Assembly (NCBI GenBank): GCA_911728455.2
Contig: OU452225.1
Span: 27,314,495 to 27,378,494, forward strand
Direction: 5' to 3'
From: Marthasterias glacialis
Lineage: Eukaryota; Echinodermata; Asteroidea; Forcipulatida; Asteriidae
Length of the DNA: 64,000 bases
The notes under the pieces were generated by a model. That model was not told where the DNA came from and did no database searches. It worked only from the letters and a program-made list of their open reading frames with translations. This document shows positions 12,225 to 23,500 of the stretch, in pieces. Position 1 is the first letter of the stretch; every line of letters begins with the position of its first letter. Made by a program: the position numbers and the translations under genes.

Positions 12225-12500
12225 GTATGAGAATTAAAATTTGATAAAGATTATTGATTCTTGACTGGATTTGAATGTGATATTTTATATGATTTGAAAC
12301 TTGATCATACTGCCTTTGATAGGAATCAGACCCAGCAGTGATTGTATTCTCTTGTATAGCGTAGCAAAATGTTACACAAGTATCAGTTGCTACTCAATTT
12401 CCTTATTTTGCTTACCCCTTTTAACAGTCAGTGTTTACAAACATTTTCAACTTGAATATTTTTCTAAGCAACATTGTTTGACAAAATCTTTCTCTGACCA

Positions 12501-12561
12501 GGCTTGTTTGGCTAGTAGTTAAGCATGTAATGTAATATGTCACAAATTCAAATCTGTGCCA
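12501..12561 (+). repeat. tRNA-like SINE fragment
   Basis: TGGCTAGTAGTTAAGCATG followed by AAATTCAAATCTG resembles A and B boxes. It is degenerate. Confidence 0.3.
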
Positions 12562-13024
12562 ACGTCTTTATTGGATTCTACCAAAAGGAAACTTCAACAC
12601 TATGAAAGCTGGCGTTCAAGAGGACACAATGTGACACTCTCCCTTCATCATTTTTGCAGTGATTTTAAAAAGTCACAGAGATAATCAGAAATTTTTGACT
12701 TTTTTCCTAAAATTAATAGTGCCTAGGATCAAAACAAAAAAATGAAGGTCTACTGTTACCATGACAACTATTTATTTCTACCTTGGTACCAATGTTTAGA
12801 TTGTCTCTAAATTTTAAATGAAAGGAGACAATTTAGCTTTGACATTAAAAAAGAAGAAAATTGCATTATTCAGTAGAATTGGAGCAATGGAATGGATGTG
12901 ATGAAAGCCCAATTGTTCCAAAAACTTGATACTTAGCTCCCACAAGCTGCAGTGTCTATTTGTTTGAAACAGCTGAAGTATATACTTTTTCCAGAGTTTT
13001 GTGAAAATAAATCCACAAGCAAAT

Positions 13025-13357
13025 TCCTGAGTTGGGTTTCAAACCCATGACCCCTCCTGCCATTCTAGAGCAGATGTCTTACCAACTAGACTACTGAGAT
13101 TGCCCAGCAGCTAGAGGCACATGGTTCGGGGAAAGTACTGAGTATACAGGTATACAGTGCTTAACACACATCGGTAAGTAAAAACACAAATAGTACTCTT
13201 TTTCCCTGATGCAAAATTAACATCTGTTATAATTGTCGCAGTACCTGCTGCTATTAGGAATTGAACTGCCTCTAGCTGCCGGGCAATCTCAGTAGTTTAG
13301 TTGGTAAGACATCTGCTCTAGAATGACGGGGTCGTGGGTTCAAATCCCACCAGAGGA
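13025..13357. repeat. Head-to-head inverted pair of tRNA-like SINEs
   Basis: Minus-strand copy 13131-13025 and plus-strand copy 13271-13357 share GGCAATCTCAGTAGT, AGTTGGTAAGACATCTGCTC and a B box (GGGTTCAAATCCCA on the plus copy). About 140 bp separates them. The anticodon arm does not pair well, so they are SINE heads and not functional tRNAs. Confidence 0.55.
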
Positions 13358-13369
13358 TTATGCCTTTGG

Positions 13370-13725
13370 ATTTATTTTCACAGGACTTGGGGAAAGTACT
13401 TAGTTTACAGTGCTTAACACACATCCGTGTATTGGTAAAAACACAAACAATACAAATTTCATGTCTAGTGGTTAAGTCCAGTGGGTTCAATTTCAAACCC
13501 AGTCTTCATTGGAATCTTCCCTCAGGTTTGTTTGAGTACATTGCTATGATGGTAAAGGACTATACATTTAATGTCTAGATTTTGGGTTGGATTCCAAACC
13601 AAGTCTTTATCGGAATTTTCCCTCAGGATTGTTTTAGTACATCGCTGTGATGGTAAATGACTATACATTTCATGTCTAGTGGTTAAGTCTGGTAGGTTCA
13701 ATTCCAAACCAGGTTTTCCTTGGAA
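13370..13725 (+). repeat. Tandem ~110-bp repeat with B-box-like motif
   Basis: Three diverged units contain CATTTCATGTCTAGTGGTTA and GGTTCAATTYCAAACC, each followed by TTCCCTCAGG. It is probably the expanded tail of the adjacent tRNA-like SINE. It lies just past the 3' end of the FBG/discoidin gene. Confidence 0.5.
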
Positions 13726-13976
13726 TCTAAAAATTGTTAAAACATTTAACCATACTGATGTTTATACAATACTTAGTTTGTTAATGATCTACATAGAAGT
13801 TTAAGGCAAAACAAACATAGTGTTTTCTTTGCATAACTTTTTGGTTTTAAGAAAGAGGTTGAGTTAGAAACTAAGTTAATGATTTGTCTGCAGTAGGTTT
13901 GATAGTGAGAGATAGGTCCACCAGGCTCCATCCAAACCAACAGCTCTTTTAGGTCACATTTTTTTCTTTTCAGAAT

Positions 13977-13982
13977 TTTATT
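13977..13982 (-). terminator. Possible poly(A) signal of the FBG/discoidin gene
   Basis: AATAAA on the minus strand, about 310 nt after the stop codon at 14291. No other canonical signal was seen closer to the stop. AT-rich DNA gives this hexamer by chance often, so support is only positional. Confidence 0.35.
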
Positions 13983-14290
13983 TGTTCATGTTACAAAATT
14001 AGTTTCAAAAACCTTAACTCAAACATTCAGCAATTGAAGTAGAAGTCAAGGTTCACGGCAGCCTGCATTTTGATACACCAGTAGCTGTAGTCTATTGACT
14101 ATTCTTAGTGGAACTACTGATATGATGTAATTCCATGAATCAACCTCAGGCAACATAAACTACTTATAACAATTACTCACTGTCTTTAGATTGTAATGCA
14201 TGGATTATCTGGTGCTTTTTTTTTATATCAACACACCTAATTTTGTTTTGATATGAGTTATGCTTATCTTTTCTTTTTGCTAGTATTATT

Positions 14291-14550
14291 TTAGCCATGT
14301 CGTGGAGATTTGCGGATTTTTATTTCACTTTTCACAACTCCTGTACCATTCCAAGCACTGCCTCTAATGACAGGTTTGTTATGAACAGAATTATTCCTAG
14401 GCTGGATATATTCACCATTAAGGTTATTGTATACAGCACTACAGCAACCATTAGACCACCAACCTCCTTCAACACTCAGAGTGGGGCAATCAGTATTGGG
14501 TTTGTCATATGTTGAGAATGGACGCCCGTTGATCATATCTAAAATATTAT
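14291..14550 (-). CDS. Exon 13: C-terminal part of FBG domain and stop
   Basis: This exon is 260 nt including TAA, phase 1 in, acceptor TTTTCATTTCAG. It encodes DNILDMINGRPFSTYDKP then NTDCPTLSVEGGWWSNGCC and YNNLNGEY, ending KSEIKIRKSPRHG. These match the FBG C-terminal half (NGMxFST.D, C....GAWW...C, LNG.Y, SE.KIRP). Exon 4 spliced directly to this exon would restore the domain in frame (CCC ACT G + AT). The usual DxDND calcium loop is not evident. It has its own good acceptor and could be an alternative or constitutive last exon. Confidence 0.85.
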
Positions 14551-17500
14551 CTGAAATGAAAAACAAAACATAACAGTTAAATATAGGAAGTACATTATAT
14601 TCATAAGATTGCTTTATGCAATAAGAATCCTGCTTGCATGATGGGTAGCCATTGGCAGCTTGTTCTGCTTTTAACTTTGATTGAGTTGCAGTCATCAAAG
14701 AACAAGTGTAATAATATCACAATGATTACCACTTCTAAACAAAGTGCCTGATCTAGCATTTGTTATTTTAATGACAGGTAAGCAAAGTGTTGAATTTTGA
14801 GGCCCATTTAAATAGCACCTTGTAAGGGTTTACAAGGTGATATGGTGCAATCTGCAGCAAACCATGCCAGAAACACCAGGGCAATTCTCTTCTCTTAAGG
14901 ATAAGTGTACTGTGTTCTTTTTAGCTGCTTTATACAACACATAAGACATACAGCTTTGTGTCTAATACAAAGGATGAAGCAATAATGGTTATTTGTATTG
15001 CTTAAGAACACGAGTACCTCGACCCAAAGCCACACTGTAACAGCACTAGAACTTGAGTTTGGTGCATTAGTTGGCATGGCCTTGACACTCCATTTTGTTT
15101 ACTGAAGACACTTAATAAGACAGGTTGATGAAATCATTGAGTTATGTGAACTGTTTTACGTAGCACCTTTATGTAAGGGTTCACAAGTTGCTGCGGCTCT
15201 TTCAGTAGCCACTGCCAGAAACACCGTGGCAACCCCTTCTCTTAGTGACAGGTGATTTTTGGTATTAAGTGAACCATTTTATGTAGCACCTTTAACTGAT
15301 TTACAAGGTGCTGCGGCGCATTCAGAAGCCACTGCCAGAAACACTGGGGCAACCCCTTCTCCTAGTGATAATTGTAACTTGGTTTTTTTACATGCGTTAC
15401 ACAACACATGGGACCTTATGGCTTTATTTATGTCCCATCCAAAGGACAAAGCAATAAAGGTTTTGTGGCTTGCTGAAGGACACAAGTGTGAACACCAGGA
15501 CTCAAATCAACACTCTGCTGATCAGAACACCTGAGCTTGAGTCCAGTGCACTTGACCACTCAGCCATGAGCCCATCATAAGGGAACTTCCATACATTAAA
15601 ATCCTAAATCACTGTATTTACTTGTGTAGCCAAGGAGCTCAATACGGAGGGCTGGATACTCATTCCAAGCTGTTGGTTTGATGCGGATGTATCGTGCTTG
15701 AATAGGCTGCTTCAATATGTTGGTAACTGGGGTGTCTCTATCAGTGTTGCCAAGGAATGTCTGTGAATGAAAATACTGAGGCCATGATAAAAAACAACCA
15801 TTTGAAAAGTAAATAAATGATGAGTGTATATAGCTCTATTGAAATTAGTCTGTTTAACCCTATCAGTCCTGCACCTGTGATATCCTGGTACACGCAGCGC
15901 ACACTCTGATCCTACTCCTGGGATATCCCAGGGTTGCCTCTATCACGCTCGCACCAAATACGCTATGAAAACAAAATAACAGCCACAACTACTTGTTGAA
16001 TGTCGCCCTTTTTTGTGTATTGCAAGCCAGAATTTATGATTCTTTACTCCTTTTGTTGCATGGGTTAAGACTGCAGCGCAAAGTCCGAAAAAGAAACACG
16101 TTCTGTCAAAAGTTTCTTCAACGTGGCTCATTTTCCCTCTGTGATTTCCCTTCTGGACTACTGCAGAGTTTGTACTAGTTATTCAGTTGTGTATAAAACA
16201 ATAAATCAATGAAATTGTTTTATATTGGTAGCTATTTGCATCATATTCTGATCGATTGTGGAACTGTGAACGTAACCTGCATTTTAGTACACAAAGTGTT
16301 ATGGATGATCGATGATGCACAACTAACCGGTCACAGGTCACGGAGGTCACAGAGGTCAACAAAACTACCCAGTAATAAAGACAATGAACTGATGAACACT
16401 ATCCCACAATATTGTGACAAAATAATTTAGGGTAATGTTTTTAATGGGTTTTCTAATGTTAACACACAATAAGTTGTTGTGTTTGAAAAAGTATGCGGGA
16501 TGTGGGGGGTAACTGTGTACAAAGTATATGGGACTGAAAGGATTCATTTTTATAATAGGAATACATCTTGACAAGGACTGTGCTGAATGTAATCTTACCT
16601 CTGGTGAAGATGTAGATGTCCCAATCACATGATGCCAGATAGATTTCTCATAACTATGTTGCACTTGATACTTGGTCACATAATAATCTTGTTGTGGATG
16701 GCCTTGTGTGATAACACCCTCAATCTGCACAGGCTCTGTACCCATATCTACTTGAAGCCATGAATCCTTATCTAGTCCATCAGCTGGACGCCAAGCACCA
16801 TTCAGATACAGACGTGCATTACTTGGCTGGTGTTGTGAATTCCACTCACTAGATGCTGTGATTCTGTCATCAGGAATAGTGCTGTCTCCTATTCCTAATT
16901 TCTGACCACAGAACCTAACAACTGAAAACAAATGCAATCAACTTTAGACATGGTGAAGCACTATGCACCTAAAAAGTAAACTTTTAAAACATAAAGTATC
17001 TAATACTATAGAGAAATATCTCTGATTAGAAAATACCGAATGCCAAGAGACAAATGCTAAAAGGCACTTAACATGTTAAATTGAACAGAAAAGTGAACCC
17101 TTTTCAATTGTTCCATTGATTTGCTTCATTGTCAGCTTAAGGAAGGTGTGTCAAGTCTCATTTCTAAGAGCCTGAATGAGAGTTAATAAATTCTCAGACA
17201 TTTTGGAGGATTGGTTAATTGTTACCATTGAAAAGTGTAGCAAAACATATTGAATACAAAATAAAGGGATTTTTAATAGTTGCTGCACAATTTAAAATCT
17301 TCGAATAACTTTCTGAAATCAAACTGGCTCAATTTAAGCCTAATAAATGGGACTGGTGGTTCAGTGTTTCAGAAAACAAACTTCTCTCAAAGGGACAAAA
17401 GAGGGTCAGTTTTGGGAATTCATATTTTGAAGGGTTAGTTTTTTCTTTTCTTTGACTTGTGGTCTGTAATTCTTGATGAAACAAACCTTTACATCCCAGG

Positions 17501-20500
17501 AGTTCAACCTGTATCCATAGAGAGCCATCAGTCTGGTTTAGTTTGATACGGATGTAACGAGCTGTGATTGTTGGATGGAACATGCTGGTAGCTTCAGTGG
17601 TTGATGTGGCGTTCATTCTGATCATCTGTCACAATGCAAATGGAAACATTATGTTGAGTTGTTTTTGTACAATTGTTTGTTAATTAACTTAACACACATG
17701 ACTTACCAATTAAGATCCACCTTTTATTGCATTAACAAATCACATCAGGTGATTGAATTCAAAGATATCCTACATGAAAGTCTAACATGAAAACATCCCA
17801 TTTCAAAATGTTTGGTTAGGTGAAGTCAGTTGGATATCTGCATTTGGGTTTGGTACAGCTCTCGGGCATGATCATCAAATGGTGCAGATGATTCTGCAAT
17901 TCCACTGAATAATATTTTATTCAACGTAAATGGTTTATCAAGCTTGTTGTTTACTGTTATTCAAACCAATAATTCAAGTCTAAACTTCTACTGAAGTTTG
18001 ATTATATTTATGAGCACCAATTTATATTATCAACACATATCAGTGTCAGTCAGTCATAAAAGTTCTTACCTGTGTTGAATTCATAGTAAACCAAGTGCTC
18101 TGGTCATCACTGTATTCCAGCTGGTACTCATAACCAATATCTACACTGGTTCCTTGATCAGATCCCTGCAGCATCATGATCCCCTCTACTATGACTTTAA
18201 TTTCTAAATCAATCTCTAACCATGGTTGGCTGTCACTAGAGTCAGGGCACCAGCCAGTAGTGTTGTTGTTTGATGATGGAGTCAGTCGTGCATTGCTTGC
18301 TTGGCAGTTGCCATCTTCCCTCCATTGTGTACTTGATGCAGTGATCCTGTTGTCAGGAATGGTACCATCTCCCATTCCAAGAAGTTGCAAACAAAACCAG
18401 CATTCTATATCAGAAGTAGAACAGCAACAGAACAACATGATAATGCAGCCTTAGAATGCTGGTCAATTGTCTTTTTTTTTCTATTTTTGAACTATATGCA
18501 ATATTAAAATCTACATTGACAGAACAAAGTAAAGTCTCAAATGATTTTCAAAAGATTCTTAAGTTGGCACTTGGCAAAAATGTTCTCTGCTAGATCAAAT
18601 TAAAATCTATTGATATTGAGATGAAGAAAACATTCAGATCTCCCTGGTCTCTTATATTAAATAAATTTGTTTATTTGTGTTGAATGATTCGGTTGTGAAG
18701 TAAAAACGGGATGTTTATGATGACTACACCATGCAGTTGGCATAAAGCGGAGTATTTAAATAAGATGTTCAAGTTTACAGCTGCTTCAAATGTTAGATGA
18801 ATACAAATTTGATATAAAAAAGTCAGACGAAGAATAGTTTAAATGAAATATTTTGGTTGTAAGTAAAAACCTGGATTGTTTTTAATGACCTTACCATTAC
18901 ATCCAAGGAGTTCAATACGCATTGATGGACGAGTGCCGTGATACCTAGTTGGTATGATGCGAATGTAGCGTGCTCTGATTCCCACCTTGAACATATGGGT
19001 TACTCTGGTATGAGGGTCGCTATTTCCAGGGAATCTCTGTGAAGGAAAATAAATGTGCTGCTCATTGACAACTAATCATCCTGGAGCTAGAATGGTTGGA
19101 GTTAACAAAGGTCAAATGAATCTCTGCAGACAGATATGCTGCTATAAATGTTCTGGATGAATCATGTTATAAAAGTTTAGTTTATTGTTGCAGTTTCTTT
19201 AGTTTAAAACATGCATTCTTCAAGTCCTAATTGTAAAAATCAATAATGGGTAACAAAATACAATATTGAATTCTCGTCAGTGTTGATTTGGGGGGGGGTA
19301 TTTTTTCATTTGAGTGATTCAATGAAGAAACAATTAACTCTAGAAAAGTATTACTTCTTAAGGTTGAGTTCATAAAATCTGTAGTGGCTTATTGCTGCAT
19401 TTTTTAAGTTACAAACTTGGAATCTTGACTTCATATATGTTTAAAGCAATAATGGGTGAAAATACAATATTGACTTCACGCTTGTTGATTTAGAAGAAAG
19501 GGTGATGTTGTCATTTCAGTGATTCAATGAAGGAACAGTTAACTCCAGAAAAGTTTTACTTCTTATCATGGTGAGAGTTCAATTCATTGATCTTCATGGT
19601 AGTTTATTGCCTTTTATGTATGATGTCATACCTTTGCATTGACCTTGGTTGTCCCTCCTATATATCCCCAGTCTTGTCCATTGATACTATTGGACACCAG
19701 GAACTCTGTCACCCAGTAAACTGTTTGGTAGTAGTTGTTGCCCTGTGCTATAACACCTTGTATCAGTGTTAGTCCTTGCAAGTCCACCTGTATCCATGCA
19801 GTATCTATGTCACTCTCTGTGGGACACCAGCCACCATACACATCTAGCCGTCCTTGAGGGTTCTCAGGGCAGTGATCTTCATCAGTAGAGGATGTTGTGA
19901 TTCTCTCATTAGGGATGCTACCATCTTGCATTCCTAGACTGTGACCACAATGTCCACCAACTGAGAAGACAAAACAATTGATAAACAATATTTTCATCAG
20001 GACAACCTCAGTATTTGAAGTGAAAAAATTAAACTTCTTGTGAAATTTCAAGTTGCTCCTGCTCATCTCGTACTAGTTTAATTGAAGTCATAAAAAGAAA
20101 ATGTTCAAATAATTACTTTGAGCTATGTCCCCGTGGTGACTGGAGGAAATTATGGACATTTTTGACCAGGCTTTACATCATCAATGCTAAAATAAACATG
20201 AAATTTATTTAATAATTTTTTTGCTTATTTATTAATTTGACATGTAGGTATTTACCAAATTTAACACAAATTTAAATTTTAAAATGTAAACAATTTCTTT
20301 GTTTAAACCCTTTGGTGCATTACTTGTACACATGTGTACACTTTTGTTTGTCCTTGCAGCCTGTATCCATTTTTGTAATATTTGTAATTGTGACATTTAT
20401 TCTAAATGCTGGTTGGTTTCAATTGTGACCATTACTGGCAAATGTTGGATAAATGAGGGCACTATTTGAAATTAATTTGCATTTGAATATCCCATTACCA

Positions 20501-23500
20501 TACGTCCACATATATGTGGACATTAGGCTATTAAGGTTTCTTTATATTGTAAGGCAGTATATGAAGGAAGAAATTGTCATATTGTAAATTATGTTCAAAT
20601 GTTTCAGTTTACCAAGGAATTTGTGTCCCAACTCAAGTGAATTTAAACAAGATCAGTGTCTACAGCTCATATTTGTTGGTCTTTCTTCATGTTGAAATTA
20701 ATGAAGAAACCATAATAACCTGATGTCCTCATGTGGATGTTTTGCAACGTGATAATTAAATATGCATGTAAAGTTTTACATTATTTGGTTGCACTTAGTA
20801 AGCTAAAATAGTTAAGTATTACCAATGGTGTTCCTATGAGTAAGCAGGAAGTATTCTTCAGGCACAAGGGAAAGAGGGAAAGATAAGATGTTGAGCAATT
20901 GATGATTGATGCTTTTTCACAAAATGTTGTACACTGTGAAGGCAAATTGTTTTTTGCATTGTAGTATACATTGTATCTTCATTGTTTAGCATGTCACTAG
21001 TTTAACGACAGCATTTTATTTGGATACTTGTTTTCCCATCTTTAGGACCTGTTGTTTCAAGACTGCATTTTTATTATGATGTTGCCAATCTAGTACAGCT
21101 TTAATTGTAAGCGTTTGGTCAGGGTTTGCATCAGCTCATTATCACACTCCTGTTGAGCAATCTGATTGGATTAGCACATACTGGAAGATAAAGTACCTTA
21201 AGTTAATGATTGAGGTTAAGTTTTGAGTTGTGGTTTTTCTTTTCCCATGGTTGTTCTGTTGGTGGCTTGCCTGATTATTGTTTCAATCACTTTGGTAGGC
21301 ATGCACTGATTAAACTACAACAAGATTATGATTCTATTGGTGAGAAACATTTGGAAGATCCAGTTGGGTGATTTATCTTTATTTTAACTCCTTTCCCCCT
21401 TAACTTTTGATAATCATGGATCGTCTTTGAGTAGATTTAACTTTGAGTACCAGTGTTTTGTAAGTTGAGTGTTGAATAAGGACTTTGAATACTTTGCTAG
21501 CTGAGTATGAGTACTGGTTGATGTACAAGAATTACAACACTGAGCTTTAGTAGAACAATGGATGAGATAAACCGTTTGTTTCTGCTGTGATTGCACTGAA
21601 TACACTAAACCTATAGCATTGGTTTGTAGGCTTTATTCCATCATTGTTTGACACTCCTTTGTCAGCGTCAGAAAAAAAATGTTATAAATTATTGCGTCTA
21701 CAGTCCCGGTCATATCTTGTTGGGCCTCCCCCAGCCCCCGATCAATGTTGGCTCTCAATGCGCGGTCTGCCCTCCAGTTGGGATTAACAACATTGAGTGG
21801 GGGAGCGGGGGACGGGGGAGAGTTTCATAATTAGTTGTCACAGTGGCACAAGCATTTTGGTCGGGATTGTTTGAAAGTTCACTTAGTCTATTTACATGGA
21901 GTTGGGTGGACACATATAAATTACAGTCATTTGATGGAGAAGAGAAAATGCATTGAAGTGGACCAAAGCAGTGGACGGTTGACACAAAAAGCAACATAGG
22001 CAGTTGTCAGCATGTTGTTTCATGGTTTGGTTTTAAACAAATACTGTGCATGTTTTATTCGCTTACACGACTGAAACAGCAGTATGTGCAGGGGGGGGGG
22101 GGTCTTCGTCCCAAACATAGCTCAGTCCAGATAGGGTTAATCCTATGATTTCTGCTCACTCTGTAGTGTTACAAAGACAATTCTTGGCTGTCTTGTACTT
22201 GCACCCCAAGACAAACCAAACACACATAATAGCTTTACTGTAGTGCGCACCGGCAACGTTTAAATTCTAATTTCTTTCAGACACACCAAGATAAGGAAAA
22301 CAGGTCCTCTGCTAATGGTTCATTTAGTTTATTCTGATGATAATTGTCTCTGTTAAGTCGCAGCATTATCTGCATTCACATTTTTTGTGTGACCTTTAGG
22401 GGAATCTTTTTACTCAATATCAATTAAATGTTGTTTTTGTAAAATGTTTATGATTTCTGGTTCTAGATGGGTTCATATTGTAGCTGATTTATATCATATT
22501 GGGGATGCGGTATCTGCCTTGGCATTAGAAAGTCCTCTGGACATATCTGATTCATGCACCTTTGATGTTGGGGATTCCACAACTTTGTAATTCACCTTAC
22601 ATCAGGGTATATTTAGAGTTTTCAAACTCATGTTTTTTTTGTAACTTACAGGGTGTCTAAACTGCTCTCATCTAGACCTTGGTATAAACTTGAAATGCTT
22701 TCTTTGCTTATTATATATTTCCATGGACTGTGTTGAGCATTGGTCATTCAATAGACCAATTGCACGACCAATGTTTACATGTGTCATGTGACCTTTTGTG
22801 TTTACATGTTGTCACATGACCTTTTGTGTTTACATGTTGTCACGTGACCTTTTGTGGGTACTACGTCATCTGAGCTGATGGCAAAAGAGGTGCAAATACA
22901 TGCCGTGACTGAAAGAGTCACACCAAAAGTCGGCTTTTGGTAATAATAACACAGTTGCTAAGCGAATTTATTCAAGTTGTATGTTATGACAATGATTAAC
23001 ACATTACTGTCTCATGAACTACCAGTATTCTACTACAAAAGAGGTTTATTTTGAGTTATGCACTACCGGTGTCAGAGGACTATGTATCCACCCGCCTGTT
23101 ATTTTGTTTGTAATGTAGGCCTAAATCACTGTAAAAAAGCGTAAGGAATGTTGAAAAAGTGAGCATTTATACCTAAGCCCTTTTCACACGATGAAAAAAT
23201 AACCAATGTTCCTTTGCTACACATTTTACGAGTGCTGATTGTTTATTTGTTGTCATCGTGCATGACTGATTTAGCGAGCTTTCACATGGCTTAGTAAAAA
23301 AAATTAACAACCATTGTGCGTTGTGTTAGTGCACACATCATATCCAGCGAACCACTGAAATATCAGCGAAATAGATAATACTACCAGTAGAATTAGCCCG
23401 TTTGTTTTGCATGTGTTGTGGGGCAAAACCAGGCTCAAAAATACACGAAAAAGATGCAAGATTTTTTGTCGAGAATAATAGTTTTGGATTCTAATAGTAT

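Noticed and set aside
13271-13357. Functional tRNA gene
   Set aside because: A and B boxes are good, but acceptor and anticodon stems do not pair properly and an inverted copy lies nearby, so it is SINE-derived.
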